Of a stretch of DNA of 64,000 nt, positions 8,233 to 16,837 are shown in pieces (position 1 is the first letter of the stretch; each line of letters begins with the position of its first letter). The DNA comes from Actinomycetales bacterium JB111 (lineage in GTDB: Bacteria > Actinomycetota > Actinomycetes > Actinomycetales > Actinomycetaceae). The position numbers and the translations under genes are program-made. A model generated the notes under the pieces. That model worked only from the letters and a program-made list of their open reading frames with translations, had not been told where the DNA came from and did not search any database. The stretch is taken from contig FUHX01000004.1 in assembly GCA_900163555.1 (NCBI GenBank), positions 98,856-162,855 of the forward strand, read 5' to 3'.

Positions 8233-9545
8233 GGGAGCTCACCCACGATCGTGGTCGGGCCACCGGCCGGGCTGGTGATCTCCAGGGACCCGCCGACGGC
8301 GATCAGCCGGTCGCGCATGCCGCGCAGCCCGGTGTGGCGGGGCCCGGTGTCGAGGGTGGCGCCTCCGGCGCCGTCGTCGGACACGATGACCTGGAGGCGG
8401 GTCTCGTCGTGGGCCGCCGGCCGGACGACGACCCGGGCCGAGGACGCGTAGGCGTGGGTGCCGACGTTGTGCAGCGCCTCCGCCACCACGAAGTACACGG
8501 CGGCCTCGGCGTCGGCACCGGGCCGGCGCGGGAGGTCGACGTTGAGGTCGACCGGGACGGTCGCGCGGGCGGCGAGCGCCGACAGCGCCGCGTCCAGGCC
8601 GCGGTCGGTGAGCACGGCGGGATGAATGCCGCGCACGGTCTGCCGCAGGGACGTGATCGCCTCCTTGGACGAGCTGTGCGCCTCGTCGAGCAGCGCCAGC
8701 GCGGCCGAGGCGTCCGGGTCGTTCGCCATCGCGCGGCGGGCCATGTCGATGGTCATGGCGACGTTGACGAGCTGGGGCTGGACGCCGTCGTGCAGGTCGC
8801 GCTCGATGCGCACGCGCTGCTCCTCGGCGGCCGAGACGGCGCCGGTGCGCTCCCCCTCGAGCGAGTCGAGGCGGCGGGAGTACTCCTCGCGGGTGACAGC
8901 GCCGAGCATCTCGGCGTCCATCGCGCGGGACATGACGGCGAACAGGAGGAAGAGACCGACGGAGGCGGCCAGGAGCAGGATCGCGACGAGCGCGGCCCAC
9001 CAGGGTCCGAGCGTCGTGCCGAGGAAGGCGATGCCGGTGTAGCCGCGCGCGATGCCGGCGAGCAGGGAGAACGCCCCCTGGACCGCCCAGCCGGCGAGAC
9101 CGAGGAACAGGATGCCGAGGATGCCGCCGGCGGCGACCCGGCCGAGACCCCGCCAGAACTCGCGGTCGGTGAAGCGGTCCCAGGTGCGGCCGACAAAGGC
9201 ACCGAGCCCCCGCCGGCGGGTGTGGGGCGGCGGGGCGCGCCAGCCGCGCGCCGTGTCGATGTCGTACAGCTCGCGGGCCTTCCACCGCTGCACACCGACG
9301 ACGGCGGAGGCGACGTACACCCACACCACCATGAGGACCAGGCCGATGCCGATGACCGACAGGCCACCGAAGACGCCGAGGCAGATGATGAGCGCGAGCG
9401 TGGCGGCGAAACCGGCCATGCCGGAGACGACGGCGTCGCCCATCCCGGTGAGAGCGAGGTCGAGCGTGCGGGCTGCCGCACCGCGTCGGCGCGAGCCGCT
9501 GGTGGCGGGCCGCGGGACGGCTGCGGTGGCGGGTGCTGTGGTCAT
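8220..9545 (-). CDS. Membrane sensor histidine kinase (HisKA_3 type)
   Basis: A 441-residue kinase. Two hydrophobic blocks (about 38-85 and 134-205, four segments) form a membrane sensor region. A dimerisation helix follows with the phosphoacceptor H252 in RIERDLHDGVQPQLVNVAM, then an HATPase_c domain with the N box EALHNVGTHAYAS and the G box DDGAGG. The N box has a glycine-threonine where most NarX-like kinases have alanine-lysine or similar. ATG at 9545 is selected because TACCGT sits exactly 7 nt upstream, the layout of a leaderless mRNA; an upstream extension is repeat-derived. It heads the operon. Confidence 0.92.
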   Translation of the reverse strand: MTTAPATAAVPRPATSGSRRRGAAARTLDLALTGMGDAVVSGMAGFAATLALIICLGVFGGLSVIGIGLVLMVVWVYVASAVVGVQRWKARELYDIDTARGWRAPPPHTRRRGLGAFVGRTWDRFTDREFWRGLGRVAAGGILGILFLGLAGWAVQGAFSLLAGIARGYTGIAFLGTTLGPWWAALVAILLLAASVGLFLLFAVMSRAMDAEMLGAVTREEYSRRLDSLEGERTGAVSAAEEQRVRIERDLHDGVQPQLVNVAMTIDMARRAMANDPDASAALALLDEAHSSSKEAITSLRQTVRGIHPAVLTDRGLDAALSALAARATVPVDLNVDLPRRPGADAEAAVYFVVAEALHNVGTHAYASSARVVVRPAAHDETRLQVIVSDDGAGGATLDTGPRHTGLRGMRDRLIAVGGSLEITSPAGGPTTIVGELPCGS

Positions 9546-9631
9546 GTCCGTAACGGTAGGCGGGCCCCGACGCGCGGCGTCAGGGGGCTGGCGGACGAGG
9601 CGTGCGGGGGATATCCCCCGTACGTGCGTTC

Positions 9632-9722
9632 CGGGGAGCGGCCGCGGCGGGCGCTCCGGAAGGTAGCCGGGGCAGGCGCTCGGGAACCGGCCACGGCGTG
9701 TCCCCGGGAACCGGCCACGGCG
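9632..9722. repeat. Imperfect tandem repeats upstream of the kinase gene
   Basis: CGGGAACCGGCCACGGCG occurs exactly at 9681-9698 and 9705-9722 (24-bp period). More diverged units, such as CGGGGAGCGGCCGCGGCGGG, occur from 9632. The block lies between the divergent kinase and alpha/beta-hydrolase promoters. Confidence 0.6.
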
Positions 9723-9786
9723 GGCGCGCGGGCACGCATGACAAACCACCTACTGCTCACCCCGGTTGATTTGCAAGGATGGCACC

Positions 9787-11514
9787 ATGCGAGGTCGAGC
9801 GTTGGCGCGGGGCGCCCTGCGACGGACCGCTCCCCTGCTCCGCGGGACGAGGCCGGTGTTCCGGGCCCTCGACAACGCCGGGGCCACCGGGGCCCAGATC
9901 GCCACCCAGGTGGCGCTCGGCCCCTCCCTCCTCCCCCGCCAGTGGTGGATGACCGCCGTCAACGTGGGCCTGTCGCAGGCCTACGGGTACGTCGTCGGGG
10001 AGGCCGTCGCCCACGCGGGCAGGGCGGTCCGGCGGGCGACGAAGGTCCGTTCGGACCTGTCCCCGACGACGAAGCGCACCATGCGCGGGGTCTGGCAGGC
10101 CACGCTCGGGCTCTCCACGGGGCGCGCGTTCCTCGAGTCCCTGCGCCGCCAGCGCGAGATCTCGGCCCTCGCGGGGACCGAGCCGGTCCACGCGCTCGGT
10201 CAGCTCGGCGGGCTCGCCGCCGGCACCGCCGGCTTCGGGGCCGCCCTCCTCACGGTGCGGGCCACGCGCGCCGGCGCCCGCGCACTGAAGCCGGTCGTCT
10301 CGCCGGTCGCGCCCAAGATCCTCGTCCCGATCGTCTCGTCGACGATCGCGGTCGCGGGGGTGGCCGTGCTGTCGGACCGGCTCGTCATCCGTCGCACGAT
10401 GCGCCGCATGGCGGTCCGGGCGAAGGAGCAGAACGCGCGCCGGGCGCCCGGCAGGTCCCAGCCGACGGAGCCCGAGCGGTCCGGCTCGCCCGCGTCGTAC
10501 GAGACGTTCCAGAGCCTCGGACGGCACGGCCAGGTGTTCGTCAGCGACGGGCCACGCCCCGCCGACATCTCGGCCGTCACCGGCAAGCCGGCCATGGAGC
10601 CGATCCGGACCTACGCCGGCTTCCTCGACGGCCGGGACATCGAGGAGACCGCTGAGGCGGCCGCGAGCGAGCTCGTGCGGGCCGGAGGGCTGGAGCGGTC
10701 CGTCGTCGTGGTGCTGACCGGCACCGGCTCAGGCTGGGTGCAGGAGTGGAACGGCGCCTCGGTCGAGTACCTCATGGGCGGGGACTGCGCGATCGTCTCG
10801 ATGCAGTACTCCTACCTGCCGAGCGGCCTCGCCTGGGTGACCGACCGGAACACCGCCAGGCGCGCGGGGATCGCCCTGTTCGGCGCGGTCGAGAAGGAGA
10901 TCGCCAGGCTCCCGGAGGGCAGGCGTCCGAAGGTGTTCGTCGGCGGAGAGTCGCTGGGGGCCTTCGGCGGGCTCGCCGCGTTCTCCTCCGTGGCGGACAT
11001 GCTCCAGCGCGCAGACGGCGGGGTCTGGATCGGTACGCCCAGCTTCACGCCGATCTGGCGGGAGCTGGACGCGCAGGCCCGGAAGGGCTCGCCGCAGGTC
11101 CTGCCGATCATCGACCACGGCCGCAACGTCCGGTTCGTCTCCCGGCCCGCCGAGCTCGCCCACGGCATGTACGGCGAGCCGTACGTCAACTGGGAGACGC
11201 CCCGGTTCGTCTTCCAGCAGCACGCCAACGACCCCGTCGTGTTCTGGTCGCCCGACCTGCTGTGGCGCGCACCCCGGTGGATCCGGGAGAAGGCCGGCCG
11301 CCAGGTCTCCAAGGCCGTCAACTGGTACCCGTGGGTGACGTTCTGGCAGATCGCGGTCGACATGCCGCGTTCCGTCACCCTGCACGGCGGCACCGCGCAC
11401 AGCTACCACTCCGAGCTGCTGCCCACGTGGGCGGCGGTCCTCGGCCGCGAGGTCGGGGTCGACTACTCGGACCTGCAGAAGATCATCCGCGCGGGGCTCC
11501 TGCCCGGGAAGTAG
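9787..11514 (+). CDS. Membrane-associated alpha/beta-hydrolase family protein (Abhydrolase_9 type)
   Basis: The 575-residue protein has an N-terminal half with several hydrophobic segments (about 70-210), a feature of the Abhydrolase_9_N region. The second half holds a hydrolase core: VVVVLTGTGSGW, a nucleophile elbow KVFVGGESLGAFGG, and a late HGGTAHSYHSEL with the likely catalytic histidine. Members occur widely in actinobacteria; no substrate is established to my knowledge. ATG at 9787 is chosen because AAGGA lies 5 nt upstream; the ATG at 9766 has none. Its stop codon lies inside a 27-bp tandem repeat. Confidence 0.78.
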   Translation: MRGRALARGALRRTAPLLRGTRPVFRALDNAGATGAQIATQVALGPSLLPRQWWMTAVNVGLSQAYGYVVGEAVAHAGRAVRRATKVRSDLSPTTKRTMRGVWQATLGLSTGRAFLESLRRQREISALAGTEPVHALGQLGGLAAGTAGFGAALLTVRATRAGARALKPVVSPVAPKILVPIVSSTIAVAGVAVLSDRLVIRRTMRRMAVRAKEQNARRAPGRSQPTEPERSGSPASYETFQSLGRHGQVFVSDGPRPADISAVTGKPAMEPIRTYAGFLDGRDIEETAEAAASELVRAGGLERSVVVVLTGTGSGWVQEWNGASVEYLMGGDCAIVSMQYSYLPSGLAWVTDRNTARRAGIALFGAVEKEIARLPEGRRPKVFVGGESLGAFGGLAAFSSVADMLQRADGGVWIGTPSFTPIWRELDAQARKGSPQVLPIIDHGRNVRFVSRPAELAHGMYGEPYVNWETPRFVFQQHANDPVVFWSPDLLWRAPRWIREKAGRQVSKAVNWYPWVTFWQIAVDMPRSVTLHGGTAHSYHSELLPTWAAVLGREVGVDYSDLQKIIRAGLLPGK

Positions 11515-11581
11515 GGCGGCGGCCGGTTGCCCGGGAAGTAGGGCGGCGGCCGGTTGCCTGGGAAGTAGCGGGGCGGCCGGT
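11501..11581. repeat. Three 27-bp tandem repeats spanning a stop codon
   Basis: Units at 11501-11527, 11528-11554 and 11555-11581 are nearly identical and each contains GGGAAGTAG, the last codons and the stop of the alpha/beta-hydrolase gene. The period is a multiple of three, so the stop stays in frame in every copy. The rest of the gap up to the IclR gene at 11630 has no other feature I can name. Confidence 0.8.
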
Positions 11582-11629
11582 TGCCGGCCTACTGGCCCTG
11601 CTGCCTTGTTGCCCCGCTGCGTACCCGCC

Positions 11630-12403
11630 CTACTGCCGCGCGGGCGCGAGCAACGCGGCCTGGATGTCCAGAGCGGCCCGCTGCATGCGCGCCACCACGT
11701 GCGGGATGCGCGCCGCGGGAAGTCGCTCGGGCGGGCCGGCCACGGCGAGGGAGCCGATCGGGATGCCGTCGACGTCCCGCACCACGACCGCCACGGCGGT
11801 GATGTCCGAGTCGGACTCGGAGTTGTTCGTCGCGTAGCCGCGGCGAGCGACCATGCGCAGGTGCTCGTGGATCTCCTCCTGCGTGCCGAGCGTGGCCCCG
11901 GTGAGCACCTGGACGCCGCGCGGGTACAGGTCGCGCAGCGCCTCCGGCGGCAGCGCCGCCAGGATCGCCTTCCCGATGGCGGTCGCGTGGGCCGGCAGCA
12001 CGAGGCCCACCCGGCTGGGGGTGTGGTCCTCGTGCAGCCCCTCGTACCCGGTGACGAACCGGATGCTGTTGCCCTGCAGGATCGCGAAGTGCGAGGTCTC
12101 CGTGGTCTCGTCCCGCATGGCGAGGACCGCGGCCTGGGCCGCGACCAGCAGGCTCGACCGCGCCGTCGGAGCGACGATCGACCTCAGGCCGGGACCCGGG
12201 CGGTAGGACCCGCCCGAGCCGTCCTGCTCGGCCATACCGTTGCGCACGAGGGTGGCGAGCAGGCGGTGGGCGGTCGACCGGGCCGACCCGAGGTACTCGG
12301 CGGCCTCGTGGACGCGGATCGATCCGCGGCGCGCCAGCTCGAGCAGAAGGATGAGGACCTTGTCCGCGGACGTGGCCCGGCCATCTCCCTCGATCTCCTC
12401 CAT
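11630..12403 (-). CDS. IclR-family transcriptional regulator
   Basis: 257 residues: a winged helix (about 10-70; SIRVHEAAEYLGSARSTAHRLLATL) followed by the IclR ligand-binding domain with ILQGNSIRFVTGYEG and LPAHATAIGKAILAALP. It closely resembles the IclR protein at 16002-16781 and both probably descend from a duplication. ATG at 12403 gives a length matching that paralogue and has GACAAT 6 nt upstream, a leaderless layout. A GTG at 12460 overlapping the stop of the preceding gene is the alternative. Last gene of the SDR/aldehyde dehydrogenase/binding-protein set, which it probably controls with an aromatic effector. Confidence 0.88.
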   Translation of the reverse strand: MEEIEGDGRATSADKVLILLLELARRGSIRVHEAAEYLGSARSTAHRLLATLVRNGMAEQDGSGGSYRPGPGLRSIVAPTARSSLLVAAQAAVLAMRDETTETSHFAILQGNSIRFVTGYEGLHEDHTPSRVGLVLPAHATAIGKAILAALPPEALRDLYPRGVQVLTGATLGTQEEIHEHLRMVARRGYATNNSESDSDITAVAVVVRDVDGIPIGSLAVAGPPERLPAARIPHVVARMQRAALDIQAALLAPARQ

Positions 12404-12456
12404 CTCGCCATTGTCCCCGCTCTCGGCGTGCGGGGCGCGAACGGCGACCGGCACGC

Positions 12457-13446
12457 TCACTGCACGTCCGCAGGGAACAGTCGATCGAGGTCAAGGTCCT
12501 CCTCCGAGAACAGGCCGTCGCCGACCGTGAGCTCGGTGACGAAGTCGACGGAGTCGCGATTGATGGTGGTGGGCCATGCCGGCAGCACGAGCCGGTCCGC
12601 GACGTCCGGGTCGATGGTCGTGTAGTCGAGGAGCGCTGTCCGGGCCTCGTCCGGGTGGTCGGTCGCGTACTCGAACGAGCGGTTGACCGCCTCGCGGAAT
12701 GCTGCGGCGAGCTCGGGGTCGTCCTCGAGGAGCGTGCCCGACGCGAAGTAGGCGGCGACCGAGAGGTCGTCGGTGGCCTCGGCGTACAGCGAGTAGATGG
12801 AGACCATGCCGGCGTCGAGGGCCATCGTATGGAACGGCTCGACCTGCCAGATGGCGTCGACCTGCCCCTGCTCGAGCGCCTGGTTCATCTCCGGGTGCCC
12901 GATCTCGACGAACTCGACCGTGTCCGGGTCGCCGCCGGCTCGCTCGACGGCGTCACGGATCAGCGGGTCGTTCATGCTCTGCAGCGCGTTGATGGCGATC
13001 GTGTGGCCCGAGAGGTCGTCGACGGAGTCGATGTCCGAACCCTCGGGCACGAGGATCGAGCCGAAGTCGGCGCCCGGTTCACCGGTCGAGGACGAGCCGG
13101 CAGCCACCACCTGGAGCTCGATGCCCTGGGACTGCGCGTTCATGAGCGAGACGATGTTCGAGAAGCCGAAGTCGTAGTCACGACTGACGACGGCCGCGAC
13201 GATCGCGGCGCCGCCCTGGGCCATCTCGAACGTGGGGTCGAGCCCGGCGTCCTCGAAGAAGCCCTGACTGTCCCCCAGGTACAGGGGCGCTACGTCGACG
13301 ATCGGGATGAGGCCGACGGTGACGGGGGTCAGGCCCGAGTCGTCCTCGCTCCCGGAGCCGGTGTCGTCGCCGGAGCCGCAGCCGACGACGAGCGCCATGA
13401 GAAGGGCCGCCGGGACAGCGACAGCTCCAGTTCGGGTACGTCGCAT
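12457..13446 (-). CDS. ABC transporter substrate-binding lipoprotein (NitT/TauT, SsuA/THI5-like)
   Basis: The 329-residue protein has a lipoprotein signal (basic start, hydrophobic core, VVGC with C23), an acidic linker, then a type II binding fold. Recognisable points are IVDVAPLYLGDSQGFFEDAGL, the GGAAIVAAVVSRDYDFGF turn and a GQVDAIWQVEPF motif. It binds a small, probably anionic molecule outside the membrane. No permease or ATPase is encoded in this region, so its partner must be elsewhere, or it acts in another way. It lies between the aldehyde dehydrogenase and IclR genes on the same strand. Confidence 0.85.
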   Translation of the reverse strand: MRRTRTGAVAVPAALLMALVVGCGSGDDTGSGSEDDSGLTPVTVGLIPIVDVAPLYLGDSQGFFEDAGLDPTFEMAQGGAAIVAAVVSRDYDFGFSNIVSLMNAQSQGIELQVVAAGSSSTGEPGADFGSILVPEGSDIDSVDDLSGHTIAINALQSMNDPLIRDAVERAGGDPDTVEFVEIGHPEMNQALEQGQVDAIWQVEPFHTMALDAGMVSIYSLYAEATDDLSVAAYFASGTLLEDDPELAAAFREAVNRSFEYATDHPDEARTALLDYTTIDPDVADRLVLPAWPTTINRDSVDFVTELTVGDGLFSEEDLDLDRLFPADVQ

Positions 13447-13530
13447 GATCGTGTCCTTGTCTGTTGTGGGTGGTGACGGGCGCTGCGGACCGGGGTTCGA
13501 CGACCGTGTCGACCCCGGGCTGCGCAGTCG

Positions 13531-14904
13531 TCAGTCGTCGATGCCGAAGTTGATGTGCTTGAGCTCTGTGAACTCGTTGACGCCCTCGAACCCGCGGGTC
13601 CGTCCAGCGCCGGAGGACTTCATGCCGCCGGACGGGACCTCGGCGAACGTGCGGTTGTACCGGTTGATCCAGACGGTGCCGAAGTCCAGGCGCCGGGCGG
13701 TGCGCCATGCGGCGGTCACGTCCTGCGTCCACACCGCGGCGGCGAGGCCGTACTCGGTGTCGTTCGCGAGTGCGACGGCCTGGTCCTCGGTGTCGAAGGG
13801 CTCGACCGTGACGACCGGACCGAAGATCTCCTCCTGGCGCAGCCGGTCGTCGATCCGGTCGGCGCTGATGAGCGCCGGGGCGAGGAATGCGCCGCCGCCG
13901 CGCTCGAGCCGGTCACCGCCGACGAGGAGGGAGCCCTCGGACCGGGCGATCTGCAGGTAGCCGTCGATCCGGTCCCGCTGGGTGGCCGAGATGATCGCCC
14001 CGACGTCGGTGCCCGGCTCGTCCGGGTCGCCCACCGACAGCGCGCCCACCCTCTCGGCGAGCGCGTCCCGCACGTCGGAGTAGCGCGAGCGGTGGACGAG
14101 GACCCGGGTGTTCGCCATGCACATCTGGCCTGCCGTGATGAAGGCGTTCGCCATGATCGCCGGGATGGCCGCGTCAAGGTCCGCGTCGGGCATGAGGAGG
14201 CTGGCCCCCTTGCCACCGAGCTCGAGCATGGCCTTCGCGAAGCGGCCGGCGGCGGCGATGCCGACGGCGCGCCCGACGGAGGTGGACCCCGTGAACGCGA
14301 CGGCCGCGACGTCGTCGTGGGCCGACAACGTCTCTCCCACCTCGGCCCCGCCGTTGACGACCTGGACGACGTCCGCCGGCAGGTCTGCGGGGGCGAGCTC
14401 GAGCGCCCGCATGATGGTCAGGGGCGTGAACGGCGACGGCTTGACCACGGCGGTGACGCCTGCGGCGAGCGCGGGGGCGAGGTCACGGAAAAGCAGGAAC
14501 AGGGGCCAGTTCCACGGGACGATGAAGGCCGCGACGCCGACCGGTTCCCGCACGAGGTGGCCGGCCGAGCCGTCGGACAGTGTGTGCGCACTGCCGGCGA
14601 CGAGCCGCGGCATGCCCGAGTTGAACCGCAGGGCGTCGATGGCGAAGTCGACCTCCTTGACGCACTCCGGCCGGATCTTCCCGGTCTCGGACAGCAGGAG
14701 GTCGACCAGCTCGTCCCTGTGGGCCGCAAGGGCGTCGCCCCACTGACGGAGGACCTCCTGCCTCAGGCGCGTGTCCCGCGGCCACGACGTCGAGGCGAAG
14801 GCGTCCTTCGCCCGGGCGATGGCGGCGGCCGTCGACCGCGCGTCCTCCTCGCCGATCGTCGTGATCGCCTCGGTGGTGACCTTGTTGGTGACCGTGATCG
14901 TCAC
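13531..14904 (-). CDS. NAD(P)-dependent aldehyde dehydrogenase
   Basis: A full-length family member at 457 residues with all catalytic landmarks: PWNWP at 130-134, the cofactor lysine K155 in VVKPS, the glycine motif FTGSTSVG, the general base E228 in LELGGKG and the nucleophile C262 in GQMCMAN. It oxidises an aldehyde to the acid. It is the second gene after an SDR dehydrogenase, so an alcohol-to-aldehyde-to-acid sequence, or oxidation of an aromatic or ring-cleavage semialdehyde, is plausible. The substrate cannot be read from the sequence. Confidence 0.92.
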   Translation of the reverse strand: MTITVTNKVTTEAITTIGEEDARSTAAAIARAKDAFASTSWPRDTRLRQEVLRQWGDALAAHRDELVDLLLSETGKIRPECVKEVDFAIDALRFNSGMPRLVAGSAHTLSDGSAGHLVREPVGVAAFIVPWNWPLFLLFRDLAPALAAGVTAVVKPSPFTPLTIMRALELAPADLPADVVQVVNGGAEVGETLSAHDDVAAVAFTGSTSVGRAVGIAAAGRFAKAMLELGGKGASLLMPDADLDAAIPAIMANAFITAGQMCMANTRVLVHRSRYSDVRDALAERVGALSVGDPDEPGTDVGAIISATQRDRIDGYLQIARSEGSLLVGGDRLERGGGAFLAPALISADRIDDRLRQEEIFGPVVTVEPFDTEDQAVALANDTEYGLAAAVWTQDVTAAWRTARRLDFGTVWINRYNRTFAEVPSGGMKSSGAGRTRGFEGVNEFTELKHINFGIDD

Positions 14905-14973
14905 GGAGTCCTCCAGTCGGTACGGATGAGCGGGATGCGGGGGTGTGCGGGCCTCGCCGCGCGAGCGAGGGTG

Positions 14974-15762
14974 CTACACGAACGTGGCTCCGCCGTCGAC
15001 GACCAGCGTCTGTCCGGTGATGAAGGACGAGGCCGCCGAGGCGAGGAAGAGGGCGGCACCGACGAGGTCGCCGGGGACCTGGATGCGCGGGATCGCCCGC
15101 CGCTCGGCGGCGGTGGCGAGATACCCCGGGTCGTTGACGGTGCGCGTGGCCTCCGTGTCGACGAGGCCCGGGGCGATCGCGTTGACGGTGACTCCGGCGT
15201 GCCCGAGCTCCTTGGCGAGCGATCGGGTCAGCCCCATGACGGCCGCCTTCGAGGCCACGTAGTGCGCGAAGTACGGCACGCCCATGTGCACCGTGCTGGA
15301 GGCGACGGAGATGATCCGACCGGCCGGGCTCGCCTCGAGGAGCTCGCGGGCGGACGCGGAGGCGAGCCACGTGCCCTTGACGTTGACGGCCATGACGCGG
15401 TCCCAGTCCGCGGGGTCGATCTCGTGGAACGGACGCTTGGAGCCGAGGTCCTGGTAGATGGAGGCGTTGTTGACGAGGACGTCGAGCCGGCCGTGCCTCT
15501 CCCGGCAGGCCGCCACGAGAGCATCGAGGGAGGACCGGTCCGTCACGTCGGTGCGCCGAAAGGTGACGTCGAGCCCCTCGCCGGTCAGGCGGTCGGCGAG
15601 CAGCTGCCCGTCGTCGATGACGTCGGCGATGTAGCAGGCGGCTCCGGCACGGGCCAGCCCCTCGACGAAGGCGGCTCCGATACCCCTGCCGCCGCCGGTG
15701 ACGACGGCGACCGTGCCGGCCGGTAGACGGATCGCTCCGTCGAATCTCTGCTCGGTGGACAC
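14974..15762 (-). CDS. SDR-family oxidoreductase
   Basis: 262 residues with the classical SDR motifs: TGGGRGIG for the cofactor, the LVNNAS strand, and the catalytic serine and YVASK tetrad pair in SVASSTVHMGVPYFAHYVASK. The C-terminus GQTLVVDGGATFV is standard. The start is GTG at 15762, because CAGGAG lies 7 nt upstream and the sequence before it is not protein-like. First gene of the leftward set SDR, aldehyde dehydrogenase, binding protein, IclR. A perfect palindrome 85 bp upstream is a candidate IclR operator. Confidence 0.88.
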   Translation of the reverse strand: MSTEQRFDGAIRLPAGTVAVVTGGGRGIGAAFVEGLARAGAACYIADVIDDGQLLADRLTGEGLDVTFRRTDVTDRSSLDALVAACRERHGRLDVLVNNASIYQDLGSKRPFHEIDPADWDRVMAVNVKGTWLASASARELLEASPAGRIISVASSTVHMGVPYFAHYVASKAAVMGLTRSLAKELGHAGVTVNAIAPGLVDTEATRTVNDPGYLATAAERRAIPRIQVPGDLVGAALFLASAASSFITGQTLVVDGGATFV

Positions 15763-15846
15763 TTCACGCTCCTGATCGTCGGCGACCGTGTGCGGGCCTC
15801 GGTGCCCGGACAGCCCGACGCTAGGTCGCCCCCTGCATGCGGCTCG

Positions 15847-15863
15847 ATCAATCGTCGATTGAT
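15847..15863. promoter_or_regulatory. 17-bp perfect palindrome, candidate IclR operator
   Basis: ATCAATCGTCGATTGAT is a perfect palindrome and is AT-rich against its surroundings. It lies between the SDR-led operon and the upstream IclR gene that reads the same way. Length and symmetry fit a dimeric IclR site; which of the two nearby IclR proteins binds is not known. Confidence 0.55.
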
Positions 15864-16001
15864 TCCGTATGCGCGAATCCCGCGGGTTCTGGTGCCACGC
15901 GGTGGACTGCCGCGGGCGGGTACGCGGCGTGCCCGGAAACGGGGACCGCAGGCAGGGAGCCCTGCCTGCAGGGGTACGCACGGGACACGGAGACGGACGT
16001 G

Positions 16002-16781
16002 CTACTCCGAAAGCGCGACCTGGACGTCGAGCGCGGCGCGCTGAAGCCGGGCCACGAGGTGCGGGACGCGCGCGTGCGGCATGCGGACCGAGGGACCGGC
16101 GATCGCGAGCGCCGCAACGGGCGCTCCACCGGCATCGCGCACCACGACGGCGATGGCAGAGAGGTCGTTACCCGCCTCCGCGACGTTCGTCGCGTACCCG
16201 CGCCGCGCGACGAGCCGCAGGTGCTCGATGATCTCCTCGGCACTTCCGAGGGTGAGGTCGGTGAGGGTCTGTGCCCCGCGCGGGTAGAGGTTGCGCACCG
16301 TGTCCGGCGGCAACGCGGCGAGGATGACCTTGCCGGCCGCGGTCGCGTGCGCGGGAAGGAGAAGTCCGACGCGAGTGGCCGTGTGTGGTTCACGAAGCCC
16401 CTCGAAACCCACGAGGAACCGCGCCCCGTTGCCCTGGAGGACCGTGAGGTGAGTCGTCTCCTCCGTCTCGTCGCGCAGCGCGCGAACAACGGGCGTGGCC
16501 GCCCGGACCAGCGCCTCACGCGTGACGCGCGGGACCGCCGGCGGGTCGAGCATGACGACGGGGTAGTAGGAGCCGCCCGCCGTGCGCTGCCGGACGAATC
16601 CGTGCCGACCGAGCGCCGCGAGAAGTCGGTGGGCGGTCGAGCGGGCCACGCCCAGGTGGGAGGCCGCCTCGTGGACGCGGATCGACCCCCGCAGCACGAG
16701 CTCGCGCAGCAGCTCCAGGGCGTTGTCCACCGACGACGGCCGGGAGCCTCCGGTCTCGTCGCGCGACTCGCCGGTCTCCAT
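16002..16781 (-). CDS. IclR-family transcriptional regulator
   Basis: 259 residues with an N-terminal winged helix (SIRVHEAASHLGVARSTAHRLLAAL) and an effector domain (VLQGNGARFLVGFEG, LPAHATAAGKVILAALPPD). It is a close relative of the regulator at 11630-12403 along its whole length. It lies between the PhzS-like monooxygenase and the SDR operon, all on the minus strand, and could regulate either. GAGGAGCGG lies further than usual from the ATG. Confidence 0.9.
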   Translation of the reverse strand: METGESRDETGGSRPSSVDNALELLRELVLRGSIRVHEAASHLGVARSTAHRLLAALGRHGFVRQRTAGGSYYPVVMLDPPAVPRVTREALVRAATPVVRALRDETEETTHLTVLQGNGARFLVGFEGLREPHTATRVGLLLPAHATAAGKVILAALPPDTVRNLYPRGAQTLTDLTLGSAEEIIEHLRLVARRGYATNVAEAGNDLSAIAVVVRDAGGAPVAALAIAGPSVRMPHARVPHLVARLQRAALDVQVALSE

Positions 16782-16837
16782 GGCTCAGATCCGCTCCTCG
16801 GTGAGCAACCCGGCCCCGACAGGGGCCGGGGTCGGGG

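Noticed and set aside
7592..8263. N-terminal extension joining the DUF4097 protein to upstream sequence in one 512-codon frame.
   Set aside because: The extension is out of frame with, and overlaps, the response-regulator gene. The ATG at 7591 coupled to its stop is the natural start.
12404..12460. GTG at 12460 as start of the IclR gene, overlapping the binding-protein stop.
   Set aside because: ATG 12403 matches the length of the close paralogue and has a leaderless-type promoter; kept as an alternative only.
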